The translations under genes and the position numbers were made by a program. A stretch of DNA of 49,436 nucleotides from Deltaproteobacteria bacterium (lineage in GTDB: Bacteria > Myxococcota > Myxococcia > Myxococcales > 40CM-4-68-19): positions 1 to 49,436 of the forward strand of contig VBKL01000093.1 of the NCBI GenBank assembly GCA_005879805.1. Direction: 5' to 3'. Positions 24,325 to 33,183 of this stretch are shown here, one piece after another (the stretch's first letter is position 1; each line of letters starts with the position of its first letter). The notes under the pieces were generated by a model. That model was not told the origin of the DNA, did no database searches, and saw only the letters and a list, made by a program, of their open reading frames with translations.

Positions 24325-25932
24325 CTGAGGGGCTTCGAGACCATCCTCGTTCTCATCTGCGCCTCCACCGGCCTTGCCGTGCTGGGGAGGCGGGTCTCGA
24401 TCCCTGTCCCCATCATGCTGGTGTTCGGCGGTCTGGTGGCCGCCTTGATCCCCGGCGTGCAGGTGGTGGAGATCGATCCCGCCCTCGCCTTCACCATCTT
24501 CGTCCCCCCGCTGCTCTTCCGGTCGGCGATCACCACCTCGCTGCGCGGGCTGCGCGCCAATCTGCGCAGCGTCACGCTCCTCGCAGTCGGGCTGGTGATC
24601 GCGACCGCGTTGGCGGTCGCCGCGGCGGCGCACCACTTCTTCCACCTCGGTTGGGCGCCGGCATTCGTGCTGGGCGCGATCCTCGCGCCGCCGGACGCGG
24701 TGATCGGCATCTCGCTCGCCCGAGCGCTGCGCTTGTCGCGAAGGTCCATCACCATCATCGAGGGAGAGACGCTGCTGAACGACACCACCGCCTTCATCCT
24801 CTACCGCCAGGCGGTGGCCGCGACCGTGACGGGTTCGTTCTCGCTTGCGCGCGCCGTTCCGCAATTCGTGATCGTCGGCGCAGGCGGCGCCGTGGTCGGG
24901 TACCTGGTCTACCGTGTCGTCCGCTGGACTCGGCAACACCTGCGCGATCCGGTCCTCGAGAACGTCGTCTTCCTCCTCACCCCCTTCGTCGCCTATCTCC
25001 CCGCCGAGGCGCTGCACTGCTCGGGCGTGCTCTCGGTCGTGGTGGCGGGCATCCTCTTGCGAAGATCGTCGCCGCTCCTCGTCTCCGCTCGCACCCGCAT
25101 CCAGGCGAACCTCTCGTACGACCTGGTCGAGTTCATCCTCGACAGCCTGGTCTTCGTCATCATCGGCACGCAGGTCGGTCACATCTTCCGCGATCCCGCG
25201 GGACCATCGTCGTCGGCGCTGTTGCGCATGACCCTGGTCATGACCGCCGTTCTCGTCGTCGTCCGTTTCGTGTGGATCTACCCCGGCGCGTATCTGCCCC
25301 ATTTCCTGAGCAAGCGCGTCCGGTCCACCGAGCAGCGTCCGCCACTCGCAGCGCTCACGCTGCTCGCCTGGATGGGCATGCGAGGGGGCGATTCGCTGGT
25401 GACCGCCCTGGCGGTACCCGAGACGGTCGCATCGGGAGCGCCGTTCCCCGGACGCGACCTGATCCTCGCGATCACCTTCACCGTGATCCTTTCCACATTG
25501 ATCCTGCAGGGGCTGACGCTGGGACCGCTCGTCCGTTTTTTCAAAGTGCCACAGGATCGGTCCCACGAGTCGGAAGAGAACCTCGCCCGCCGCGAGATGC
25601 TGGCGGCGGGCGACGCGCGGCTCCTCGCGCTGGAACGGGAAGGAATACCGAAGCAGGTGGTGGATCGCGTGCGGAGGCGCTATGTGGCCCGCAGCACCTT
25701 CGAGCTGACGCTGGCGCAGGGTGGCGACGGCGCCGGCCACCGCGAATCGCTCCAGGACAAGCACGCCGAAGAGGAATTGCTACGGGCTCGCCGCAGGGCC
25801 GTGGTGCGGCTGCGCGACGAGCAGGTCATCGACGACGAGGTCCTGCGGCACCTCGAGGAGGAGCTCGATCTCGAGGAGATGCGGCTCGCGCTCACGCTGG
25901 CCGACAACGCCAGGACCACGAGGGAAGGGTAA
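24325..25932 (+). CDS. Na+/H+ antiporter, CPA1 family (probable CTG start)
   Basis: 535 residues if translation starts at CTG 24325. The protein has about 12 membrane helices, with the CPA1 core visible in G-A-I-L-A-P-P-D-A-V-I and E-G-E-T-L-L-N-D-T-T-A, and a charged cytoplasmic tail rich in R and E. The first in-frame GTG (24379) would remove the first half of helix 1 (F-E-T-I-L-V-L-I-C-A-S-T-G-L-A). No ATG, GTG or TTG lies earlier in frame before the stop at 24310-24312, but GAGGTGA (24311-24317) sits 7 bases before CTG. The exchanger expels Na+ (or K+) for protons. Confidence 0.85.
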   Translation: MRGFETILVLICASTGLAVLGRRVSIPVPIMLVFGGLVAALIPGVQVVEIDPALAFTIFVPPLLFRSAITTSLRGLRANLRSVTLLAVGLVIATALAVAAAAHHFFHLGWAPAFVLGAILAPPDAVIGISLARALRLSRRSITIIEGETLLNDTTAFILYRQAVAATVTGSFSLARAVPQFVIVGAGGAVVGYLVYRVVRWTRQHLRDPVLENVVFLLTPFVAYLPAEALHCSGVLSVVVAGILLRRSSPLLVSARTRIQANLSYDLVEFILDSLVFVIIGTQVGHIFRDPAGPSSSALLRMTLVMTAVLVVVRFVWIYPGAYLPHFLSKRVRSTEQRPPLAALTLLAWMGMRGGDSLVTALAVPETVASGAPFPGRDLILAITFTVILSTLILQGLTLGPLVRFFKVPQDRSHESEENLARREMLAAGDARLLALEREGIPKQVVDRVRRRYVARSTFELTLAQGGDGAGHRESLQDKHAEEELLRARRRAVVRLRDEQVIDDEVLRHLEEELDLEEMRLALTLADNARTTREG

Positions 25933-25963
25933 CTGATCAATTGCTGTCAGGCTAGGATGGCTC

Positions 25964-26089
25964 ATGTCCGAAGAAATCAAGCTCGATCGGCGAACTTTTC
26001 TCGGCACCGCGGCGACGGCGCGCCTGGGCCTCGCCAAAGGCGAACCCCGATACGACACTCTCCTCGACGCGGACGGTCAGTCGGCATGA
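25964..26089 (+). pseudogene. 41-codon minigene: orphan Tat-type signal sequence
   Basis: The product begins M-S-E-E-I-K-L-D-R-R-T-F-L-G-T-A-A-T-A, a twin-arginine (RR-x-F-L-G) signal start, then stops after 41 residues. Its TGA overlaps the ATG of the redoxin gene (ATGA at 26086-26089). From memory, homologous redoxins often begin with a similar D-R-R-x-F-L-G Tat leader; here the leader is in a different frame from the redoxin, which has its own Sec-like leader. It may be a decayed leader or a coupling peptide. Confidence 0.45.
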
Positions 26090-27171
26090 AGAAAACAGGA
26101 CGCATTCTGCTCATCGCGACGATTGCGACCGCAATCGGCGCGTCGGTCGAGGCCGCGGTCCGGAGCGAGAGGATGGCACGAGCGATGACCTCCCAGGCGG
26201 CTTCATCACGGGCTCCTACCGAGCTGTCTTCCCTCGGTGAAGCAACCCAATGGCTCAATTCGGAGCCTCTCACCGCGGCAGGCTTGCGCGGACACGTCGT
26301 GCTCGTCGACGTGTGGACCTTCACCTGCATCAATTGGCTTCGCACCATGCCTCATGTCCGGGCGTGGGCCGACAAGTACAAGAACAACGGGTTGGTGGTG
26401 ATCGGCGTCCACGCACCCGAGTTCTCGTTCGAGCGCAACCTCGACAACGTCCGTCGTTCCGCGAAGGAATTGAAGGTCGAGTATCCGATCGTCATCGACA
26501 ACGACAATGTCATCTGGCGCGCCTTCGACAACCATTACTGGCCGGCGCTCTACCTCATCGATGCGCAAGGACGGATCCGGCACCAGCAGATGGGCGAGGG
26601 TGGCTACGACCAGGCGGAGACGATCATCCAGCAGCTCCTGCGCGAGGCCGGGAGCGCCGACGTCCCCAAAGACCTGGTTTCGGTCGATGGCCGCGGGATC
26701 GAAGCGGCGGCCGATTGGGGCAACCTGCGCTCTCCGGAAAACTACCTGGGTTTCGAGCGGTCCGAGAACTTCGCCTCGACGGGCGGGGCAAAATTGGGGC
26801 GCCGGGTCTACGCCGCCCCCGAAAAGTTCAGGCTGAACCAGTGGGCCCTTTCCGGCGATTGGACGGTCGGGAAGGAAGCTGTCCGGCTGAACGAAGCCGG
26901 TGGGCGGATCTCGTACCGTTTCCACGCTCGCGATCTGCACCTCGTCATGGGTCCGGCGTCGCGAGGGAGCTCCATCCGATTTCGCGTCCGTATCGACGGA
27001 CGGCCACCAGAAGCGGCCCACGGCGGCGATGTCGACGAGCAGGGGAACGGCGTCGCCCGCGAACAGCGTCTGTACCAGCTGATCCGGCAAGCGAAGCCCA
27101 TCGCCGGCCGGACGTTCGAGATCGAGTTCCTCGATCCGGGTGTGGAGGGGTATTCGTTCACCTTCGGGTGA
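26086..27171 (+). CDS. Exported TlpA-like redoxin with C-terminal beta domain
   Basis: 361 residues. The N terminus (M-K-K-T-G-R-I-L-L-I-A-T-I-A-T-A-I-G) is a Sec-type signal or anchor. A thioredoxin-fold domain (about 45-200) has a single active-site cysteine, C81 in W-T-F-T-C-I-N-W, in place of CxxC. A beta-rich C-terminal domain (about 225-361) has L-N-Q-W-A-L-S-G-D-W-T-V-G and ends in D-P-G-V-E-G-Y-S-F-T-F-G. This resembles a recognised group of periplasmic redoxins of unclear role; with one cysteine it is more likely a peroxidase-like or thiol-binding protein than a disulfide reductase. Confidence 0.8.
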   Translation: MKKTGRILLIATIATAIGASVEAAVRSERMARAMTSQAASSRAPTELSSLGEATQWLNSEPLTAAGLRGHVVLVDVWTFTCINWLRTMPHVRAWADKYKNNGLVVIGVHAPEFSFERNLDNVRRSAKELKVEYPIVIDNDNVIWRAFDNHYWPALYLIDAQGRIRHQQMGEGGYDQAETIIQQLLREAGSADVPKDLVSVDGRGIEAAADWGNLRSPENYLGFERSENFASTGGAKLGRRVYAAPEKFRLNQWALSGDWTVGKEAVRLNEAGGRISYRFHARDLHLVMGPASRGSSIRFRVRIDGRPPEAAHGGDVDEQGNGVAREQRLYQLIRQAKPIAGRTFEIEFLDPGVEGYSFTFG

Positions 27172-27289
27172 AGGCGACTGATCGTGGGTGGCCGAAGGTA
27201 GGGCCGCGGCGCCTTGCCGCGCCGCGTCATGACCCGGCCGTGACACACGCCCTGCATACTGCGAGTCCCAACTTTCCCCAGGACTCCAA

Positions 27290-28057
27290 ATGATCTACGC
27301 GATCTTCGCCGCGCATTGGATCGCCAGCGTCTTCTTCCAGAGCTTCTTCCAGCATCGGTACGCGGCTCATCGCATGTACACGATGAGCCCGCGCACCGAG
27401 CGCACGCTCCACTTGCTCACCTACCTGGTGCAGGGGCCCTCGTACCTCTCGCCGCGCGGCTACGCCATCCTCCACCGGCAGCACCACGCCTTCTCGGACA
27501 CCGATCGCGACCCGCACTCGCCGTGGAACTTCCGCAACGCGCTGCGGATGATGCTGCACACCAAGCATCGGTACGACGCATACGCCTACCGCCGCGAGGA
27601 GCCCGAGGCCCGGTTCCTCGGCGGCTATCCGGAATGGAAGCTGATCGACGAGACGCTCTCGCAATCGTGGGCGATGCGGATCGCCTGGGGCGCGCTCTAC
27701 TCGGTGCCGTATTTCCTCTTCGCCACCCACGCCTGGCAGTGGGCGCTGCTGCCGGTGCAGTGGGTGCTGGGCCCGGTGCACGGCGCGATCGTCAACTGGG
27801 GTGGACACAAATACGGTTACCAGAGCTTCGATAACGGCGACCAGTCGCGCAACACGCTTCCCTTCGACGTCCTCACCATGGGCGAGCTCTTCCAGAACAA
27901 TCACCACAAGTACGGCATGAGCCCGAACTTCGCCGCGCGCTGGTTCGAGATCGATCCCACCTGGCAGGTAATGAGGGTGCTGGCGAAGACCCGCGTCATC
28001 GAGATCTCGACTCCACAGAAGGCGGTCTATCCCGAGCCGGAGCGCGCCGCCGCCTGA
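27290..28057 (+). CDS. Acyl-CoA/acyl-lipid fatty acid desaturase
   Basis: 255 residues. The membrane di-iron desaturase boxes are present: H-R-Y-A-A-H (22-27), H-R-Q-H-H (62-66) and N-N-H-H-K-Y (203-208). Hydrophobic helices lie around residues 3-20, 130-165. It should introduce a double bond into membrane fatty acids using oxygen. The spacer before it (27172-27289) contains a strong GC hairpin at 27205-27226 without a T run. Confidence 0.87.
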   Translation: MIYAIFAAHWIASVFFQSFFQHRYAAHRMYTMSPRTERTLHLLTYLVQGPSYLSPRGYAILHRQHHAFSDTDRDPHSPWNFRNALRMMLHTKHRYDAYAYRREEPEARFLGGYPEWKLIDETLSQSWAMRIAWGALYSVPYFLFATHAWQWALLPVQWVLGPVHGAIVNWGGHKYGYQSFDNGDQSRNTLPFDVLTMGELFQNNHHKYGMSPNFAARWFEIDPTWQVMRVLAKTRVIEISTPQKAVYPEPERAAA

Positions 28058-28099
28058 GCGCGCCCCGAGCGGTACGCGGATCGGGTAGAGTGGGCCGCC

Positions 28100-28315
28100 A
28101 TGAAGGACATGACCCGGAAAGAAGCCGAGGCCGAGGCCGTGAGGCGGTGGGGGATGGGCGGGAGCATCAAGTTCCGCCCCGCGAATCCGGGCAAGAATCG
28201 CGGTCGGCTGGCGCGCTACAGCTGCGTCGTCAGCAGCGGCGCGGGGTACTTTCCAGCCACCGAAGGGCAGGGCGATACCTGGAACGCGGCATTCGCGGAC
28301 GCACGCCCGCGCTGA
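28100..28315 (+). CDS. Small hypothetical protein
   Basis: 71 residues, basic, with a helical charged N terminus (T-R-K-E-A-E-A-E-A-V-R-R-W) and a glycine-rich centre. No family recognised. It starts 42 bases after the desaturase stop and ends 18 bases before the hydrolase gene; codon use fits its neighbours. ATG 28109 is a possible later start. Confidence 0.5.
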   Translation: MKDMTRKEAEAEAVRRWGMGGSIKFRPANPGKNRGRLARYSCVVSSGAGYFPATEGQGDTWNAAFADARPR

Positions 28316-28333
28316 CCTCCGTAGGGAGGAACC

Positions 28334-30352
28334 ATGTACAGACTCCGGCGCATCGCCAGCTTGCCGAGCGCGCTGCTCGTCTCGGCGCTGTTCGCCTCGG
28401 AACTGCGGGCAGAAGTCGTTCGGGTGGAGGTCACCTCCCGGGTACCGGTGGCGAGCGGGCGGGCCTTCGGCAAGGCCGGCGCCTACGAACGCATCACCGG
28501 TCGCGTTTTCTTCAGCGTCGACGTATCGAATCCGCGGAACCGGGCCATCGTCGACCTCGACAAAGCCGCGAACCTGAAAGACGGGAAGGTTGCCTTCTCC
28601 TCGAACCTGGTCGTCGTCCAGCCGGTGGAAGCGAAGCTCGGCAACGGCTCGATGTTGCTCGAGGTGCCGAACCGCGGGAGCGCCCGCATCCTCGGATTGG
28701 TAGACGGCGGCGATCAGGATCCGAACAAAGACCTCGGCGATGCCTGGTTCCTGGAACACGGCTACACCGTGGCGGCGCTGGGATGGCAATGGGACGCGGT
28801 CGGGGAATCCGCGCTCCGCCTGGATGCGCCCGTCGCCAAGGATCACGGCAAGACCATCACCGGGCTCGTGCGCGGCGACGTGATGCCGTCGAAGGTGATG
28901 GACGATGTCCCGCTCGGGCACCTGATCCTCGGGAACCTCGGAGGTTCCGAATACGCAGTGGCTTCGCCATCCGATTCGCGGAACGTGCTGACCGTGCGCG
29001 ATTCCGCCGCCTCCAAGCGGACCGTCATTCCCAGGTCGAAGTGGCGGTTCGCCCGGATGGTCGACGGCAAGCCGGTCCCGAGCGATCGCTACATCGTGCT
29101 CGACGGCGGCTTCCAGCCGGGAAAGCTGTACGAATACGTCTTCGTCGCCGCGGACCCCGTCGTCGCGGGACTGGGATTCGCCGCCGTGCGGGACTTCGCG
29201 GCCTATGCCAAGCACGATGCAAGAGCGCTGATGCCCGCTGCCCGGGTGTATGGCGAAGGCATTTCGCAAAACGGCCGCTTCCTTCGCCAGATGCTCTACG
29301 AAGGCTTCAACGCCGACGAGCAGGGCCGCATGGCCCTCGACGGTGTGCTCGCTCACGTCGCAGGCGCGGGGCGAGGCAGCTTCAATCACCGCTTCGCCCA
29401 GCCCTCGCGGGATTCGCAGCCGACGTCTTCGGTCTTCTTCCCGACCGACGTCTTTCCCTTCACGGATACGCCCTCGACCGATCCCGAGTCGGGCACCAAG
29501 GCCGGCCTTCTCGACCGCGCCCGGGCCGGCCACGTGGTCCCGAAGATCTTCCTCTCCCACACTTCGTACGAGTACTGGGGGCGGGCAGCGTCGCTGATCC
29601 ACACGCTGCCAGATGGCAAATCGGATGCCGCGATTTCACCGGAAGTGAAGATCTATTTCTTTACCGGTCTGCAGCATTTCACGCGGGGCTTCCCACCGAC
29701 CAAGGGGGAGGGGGCCCTCGCCTCCCAGAACGTGCAGTCGCCGCTGCCCGTGCGCTTCTTCTGGCGCGCCATGATCGAGAACATGGATCGGTGGGTCCGC
29801 GGGCAGGCGGAACCTCCGCAAAGCCGGTACCCCACGCTTTCCGAAGGAACGCTGGTTTCCAGAAGCGCGCTGCGGTTTCCCGCGATCAACGGCCTCCAAC
29901 TTCCGCAAACGCCGGTGCAGGTCTGGCGCCTCGATTTCAGTCTGCAACCGCCGAAAGCAGGAAAGCCCTTTCCGGTGCTGGTTCCAAAGACCGATGCAGA
30001 CGGGAACGACCTCGGCGGTATCCGCCCGCCCCAGGTCCAGGTTCCTCTCGCGACCTATGCAGGATGGAACCTGCGCGACCCGGAGATCGGCGCGCCCAGG
30101 GAGATGGTGGCCTTCCTCGGATCGTACCTCCCGTTGCCTCGCAGCCACGAAGAAGCCGAGGCGAAAGGCGATCCGCGCAAGACGATCCCGGAACGCTACC
30201 AGGGGCGCGAGGACTACCTCGCCCGATATGGAAAGGCCGTGGATGATCTGGCGGCGGAGCGCTACGTCCTTGCGGAAGACAAGGACGCGCTGGTGAAGAT
30301 GGGAGCGCGAGAATGGGACTACGCGCTCTCGGGAGAGCAGGCCTCCAAATAG
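28334..30352 (+). CDS. Exported alpha/beta-hydrolase-domain protein
   Basis: 672 residues. A signal peptide ends near S-E-L-R-A-E. The body matches the large uncharacterised alpha/beta hydrolase group often annotated simply as alpha/beta hydrolase domain-containing; the nucleophile elbow is Y-G-E-G-I-S-Q-N-G-R-F (G-x-S-Q-x-G), and a conserved H-T-S-Y-E-Y-W-G segment follows. It probably hydrolyses an ester or amide in the periplasm. GGGAGGAACC precedes the ATG at good distance. Its substrate is unknown. Confidence 0.75.
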   Translation: MYRLRRIASLPSALLVSALFASELRAEVVRVEVTSRVPVASGRAFGKAGAYERITGRVFFSVDVSNPRNRAIVDLDKAANLKDGKVAFSSNLVVVQPVEAKLGNGSMLLEVPNRGSARILGLVDGGDQDPNKDLGDAWFLEHGYTVAALGWQWDAVGESALRLDAPVAKDHGKTITGLVRGDVMPSKVMDDVPLGHLILGNLGGSEYAVASPSDSRNVLTVRDSAASKRTVIPRSKWRFARMVDGKPVPSDRYIVLDGGFQPGKLYEYVFVAADPVVAGLGFAAVRDFAAYAKHDARALMPAARVYGEGISQNGRFLRQMLYEGFNADEQGRMALDGVLAHVAGAGRGSFNHRFAQPSRDSQPTSSVFFPTDVFPFTDTPSTDPESGTKAGLLDRARAGHVVPKIFLSHTSYEYWGRAASLIHTLPDGKSDAAISPEVKIYFFTGLQHFTRGFPPTKGEGALASQNVQSPLPVRFFWRAMIENMDRWVRGQAEPPQSRYPTLSEGTLVSRSALRFPAINGLQLPQTPVQVWRLDFSLQPPKAGKPFPVLVPKTDADGNDLGGIRPPQVQVPLATYAGWNLRDPEIGAPREMVAFLGSYLPLPRSHEEAEAKGDPRKTIPERYQGREDYLARYGKAVDDLAAERYVLAEDKDALVKMGAREWDYALSGEQASK

Positions 30353-30511
30353 ATCCGGCGCAAACGCGCGCACGAGGCCGACCGCACCGTATTCGCCCGC
30401 GGATCATCACAAGGTGTGGAGCTCTGGCTGGGGGTGTGACCGATGCTCATTCGTCACAATCAGATCCGGAAGATGCTCGCCGTGATCCGCAATCGAAAGG
30501 AACCGAAGGCC

Positions 30512-31603
30512 ATGCCGCTCAGGAACATTGCAGCAGCAGTGGGACTGCTCATCGGCGTTTCCGGAGCGGCCCGTCCCGCCGACAACGCCCTTCGCGAAAA
30601 GCCCAGGCAGGCCAGCTTCCATGTGAGGAACGTCTTCAACGTCAAAGTGCCGAAGGGCGCGCAAGCGGTGCGGATCTGGTTCGCCGTGCCGCAAGAAGAC
30701 GCCAGCTCCAGCATCCGCAATTTCGCCGTCACCAGCGACGCCGTGGTGCGCTACGACACCGATTCCTGGGGCAACCGGGTCGGGTACCTCGAGGTTCGCG
30801 CTCCAGCGCAGGAGCAGATCACCCTCCGCGAGGAATTCGACCTGACGCGCTCCGAGATCCAGACGCGGGTGGACCCCTCGAAGACGCGTGCGCTGACCGA
30901 CCCGGAGCGAATCGCGCTGGCGCGCTATCTCGCGCCCTCGACGCACGTCGTGGTGAACGATCGGATCAAGGCGCTCTCGGCTTCCATCGTCGGAGGCGAA
31001 ACGAACCCCATCCTGGCGGCGCGCAAGATCTATGACTGGACCTTCAAGAACATCGATTACTGGGTGAAGGACCCCGACCACCTCAAGGCCTCGCCCGTCG
31101 GCAGCACCGAGTATTGCATGATGTCGAAGACCGGCAATTGCACCGATTTCCATTCCCTCTTCGCTTCGCTGGCGATGGCCGCCGGTTTGCCGACCCGCCT
31201 CGTGTACGGCTCGCTCCTCAAGCCGAGCCTCAACGGGATCGAGGTCGACGCCAGCTATCATTGCTGGGTCCAGTTCTACGCCCCGCAGACCGGGTGGGTG
31301 CCGCTCGACGCCTCTCTTGCCAACATCTACGGCAAGGATTTTCCCCTCACCGACAAGAACAAGAAGCTCGTCGAGTTGACGACGGCCACCGGCTACAAGG
31401 GCCCCGACCCGAGCAAGGTGGACTACTACTTCGGCAACATCGACGAGCGACGGGTGGTGTGGTCGATCGGCCGCGATTTGATGATGCAGCCTCCGCAAGA
31501 GTCGGGGCCGGTCAACGCGCTCACCAAGGCGTACGTGGAAGTGGACGGCAAAACCTACGCGGACTGGACGCGCGAGTTCACCTACCGGGAGATCGTACGC
31601 TGA
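30512..31603 (+). CDS. Exported transglutaminase-like cysteine protease-fold protein
   Basis: 363 residues from ATG 30512, which gives a clean signal peptide (M-P-L-R-N-I-A-A-A-V-G-L-L-I-G-V-S-G-A-A); earlier ATGs at 30443 and 30473 would add charged residues. The transglutaminase core carries the triad C210 (T-G-N-C-T-D-F-H), H250 (S-Y-H-C-W-V) and D266 (V-P-L-D-A). A beta-rich N-terminal domain precedes it. Bacterial members act as peptidases or amide hydrolases on protein or cell-wall substrates. Its 3' end overlaps the convergent pheA by 26 bases. Confidence 0.82.
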   Translation: MPLRNIAAAVGLLIGVSGAARPADNALREKPRQASFHVRNVFNVKVPKGAQAVRIWFAVPQEDASSSIRNFAVTSDAVVRYDTDSWGNRVGYLEVRAPAQEQITLREEFDLTRSEIQTRVDPSKTRALTDPERIALARYLAPSTHVVVNDRIKALSASIVGGETNPILAARKIYDWTFKNIDYWVKDPDHLKASPVGSTEYCMMSKTGNCTDFHSLFASLAMAAGLPTRLVYGSLLKPSLNGIEVDASYHCWVQFYAPQTGWVPLDASLANIYGKDFPLTDKNKKLVELTTATGYKGPDPSKVDYYFGNIDERRVVWSIGRDLMMQPPQESGPVNALTKAYVEVDGKTYADWTREFTYREIVR

Positions 31604-32420
31604 CCGGGCGCTCCCCGACCGGATAGCTCCCGATGATCTTGAGGTGGCGGGCCGCGGCGCGAAGCTCTACCAGGGCCGCCTTGACCGCGTCGTCGCCCGG
31701 CCCGCCGAGCAGATCGACGAAGAACACGTACTCGAACGGATTCGCCGGCACGGGACGCGACTCCAGCCGGGTCAGGTTGATCTCGTGCTCTGCGAATCGC
31801 TTCAAGCAATCGAGCAGCGCTCCCGGGCGATGGTGGACGGCGAAAGCCAGGCTGGTCTTCTCGCCCGGCGGAGCGTCCACGCCGTCGCCGCGGCGGAAGG
31901 CGAGGAACCGCGTGATGTTGTTCTGCACGCTCTGGATGTTCTCGGCGAGCACGGCGAGGCCGTAGATCCCGGCGCAGCGCTTGGAAGCGATCGCCGCTTC
32001 GCCCGGAGCCTGCCGCCTCGCGACGATCTCGGCGGCACCCGCGGTGTCGTATTCGAGGACCGGGCGCACGCCATGGCGATCGAGGAAGTCGCGGCACTGC
32101 GCGAGCGCGACCGGATGCGAGCAGGCGGCCTTCACGTCCTCGAGGCGATCGCCGATGCGGCCGAGCAGGCAGTGCTCGATGGGGAAATACGACTCCGCCG
32201 TCGCGAACACGCCTCGCTCCAGCAACAGATCGTTGTTGACCCCGACCGGGCCGACGATGCTGTTCTCGACGGGGACGAAGCCGCCGTCAACCTCGCCCGA
32301 CTCGACCGCGTCGAAGACCTGCTCGCTGAGCGGGAATCCCACCGGCTCGACGTCGCCGAACCGCGCCAGCAGCGCCGACTCGCTGTAGGCGCCCCGGATG
32401 CCCTGGAACGCGACTCTCAC
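31578..32420 (-). CDS. pheA: Prephenate dehydratase
   Basis: 280 residues, a monofunctional enzyme. The PDT domain (1-185) has V-P-V-E-N-S-I-V-G (50-57 region) and the catalytic T170-R171-F172 motif in N-N-I-T-R-F; the ACT domain (about 188-270) has G-A-L-L-D-C-L-K-R-F and E-S-R-P, the phenylalanine-binding signature. It converts prephenate to phenylpyruvate for phenylalanine synthesis and should be feedback-inhibited by phenylalanine through ACT. No other aromatic-pathway gene is adjacent. Confidence 0.95.
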   Translation of the reverse strand: MRVAFQGIRGAYSESALLARFGDVEPVGFPLSEQVFDAVESGEVDGGFVPVENSIVGPVGVNNDLLLERGVFATAESYFPIEHCLLGRIGDRLEDVKAACSHPVALAQCRDFLDRHGVRPVLEYDTAGAAEIVARRQAPGEAAIASKRCAGIYGLAVLAENIQSVQNNITRFLAFRRGDGVDAPPGEKTSLAFAVHHRPGALLDCLKRFAEHEINLTRLESRPVPANPFEYVFFVDLLGGPGDDAVKAALVELRAAARHLKIIGSYPVGERPVSVRSPGR

Positions 32421-32451
32421 GCCCCCATCTCTGCAGAGCGGCCGCTTTTAC

Positions 32452-32973
32452 TCAAGCCCTCCGCGAGCGGGCTCCTGGAGTTTCGAAGGCGGCGGCCGAT
32501 TCGGGACTATTCGCGAGGCCGAGAACGCCCAGCTGCACCGCCGGAATCGACCCCGGGAGCGCTCCGCGAATCGAGACGTTGACCTGGTACTGGCCGGGCC
32601 ATTCGGGGGTGAACGCGATCTCGAACACGCCTCTCCTCACCGCTTTCACGGGAAGCTCGCGGCTCCTGCCGTTCGCTGCGTGGCGCAGCGAGAAGGAGAT
32701 GTCCTGCGGGCGGATGGGAATGCCCGACAGCGCTTCCCTCGCGCGGAACCGGAGCTCGACGCTCTCGTTGACCTTGAGCATCGTGTACGAGTCGAAGAGC
32801 GGCGCGAACGCCACCGTCTTGCCGCGCCGGGCCCGCAGGGATCCCGCGGCGGATTCGAAGTCACCCGTGGCGAGCGAAGACGCTGCAGGCGACATCGCGA
32901 GCGGCGTTTCGATAGCGATCGGCTTTCTCGAGATTCGCGGCGGACGATCGATGCGGCACTCCCCACGCTTCAT
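32452..32973 (-). CDS. Hypothetical protein with Ig-like/FixH-YtkA-like fold
   Basis: 173 residues from ATG 32973. No signal peptide. The N-terminal 50 residues are basic and likely disordered; residues 55-150 alternate beta strands (V-E-L-R-F-R-A-R-E, V-F-E-I-A-F-T-P-E-W-P-G-Q-Y-Q-V-N-V-S-I), a pattern seen in Ig-like or YtkA/FixH-like domains. No family is confirmed. A promoter with a built-in palindrome lies 44 bases upstream, so it is probably singly transcribed and regulated. An in-frame TTG at 33045 falls inside the -35 box and is unlikely to be the start. Confidence 0.55.
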   Translation of the reverse strand: MKRGECRIDRPPRISRKPIAIETPLAMSPAASSLATGDFESAAGSLRARRGKTVAFAPLFDSYTMLKVNESVELRFRAREALSGIPIRPQDISFSLRHAANGRSRELPVKAVRRGVFEIAFTPEWPGQYQVNVSIRGALPGSIPAVQLGVLGLANSPESAAAFETPGARSRRA

Positions 32974-33008
32974 GGCGTCCCCCGAAAAAGGCTTCGATTC
33001 CCTCGTGC

Positions 33009-33024
33009 TGTGTAAAAGTACACA
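33009..33024. promoter_or_regulatory. Palindromic operator overlapping the -10 region
   Basis: TGTGTA-AAAG-TACACA is a perfect 6-base inverted repeat with a 4-base centre. It covers the proposed -10 of the promoter for the gene at 32452-32973, so a bound regulator would block transcription. The sequence resembles operators of dimeric repressors; the regulator is unknown. Confidence 0.5.
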
Positions 33025-33045
33025 ACGATCGCGCGGAATCGTCAA
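33017..33045 (-). promoter_or_regulatory. Putative sigma-70-type promoter for the 32452-32973 gene
   Basis: On the minus strand TTGACG (33040-33045), a 17-base spacer and TGTACT (33017-33022). Transcription would start near 33010, leaving a leader of about 37 bases. Confidence 0.5.
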
Positions 33046-33081
33046 GCCTCGACCAAGGCCGCACTAGACGCCGAAAAAGTA

Positions 33082-33099
33082 CCTGACCGATTTGTCAGG
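33082..33099. promoter_or_regulatory. Second palindrome, CCTGAC-N6-GTCAGG
   Basis: A perfect 6-base inverted repeat with 6-base spacer, about 37 bases upstream of the -35 box. The CTGAC/GTCAG arms are like sites of TetR-type regulators. It could also be part of the 3' end signal of the beta-propeller gene. Confidence 0.35.
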
Positions 33100-33183
33100 A
33101 GGCGGCTGTCTCCCGAGAGGGAAATCGCTCGAAATGCGATCGTTCACGCTGTCCAAATCATAATTTCTCGTAACCGATGGCGG

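Noticed and set aside
23236-25764. 842-codon minus frame opposite the receptor end, cupin and antiporter
   Set aside because: Spans several real plus-strand genes; highly charged composition with no recognisable domain.
27205-27226. GC hairpin after the redoxin gene as an intrinsic terminator
   Set aside because: The stem is good but no T run follows, so it cannot be called a terminator with confidence.
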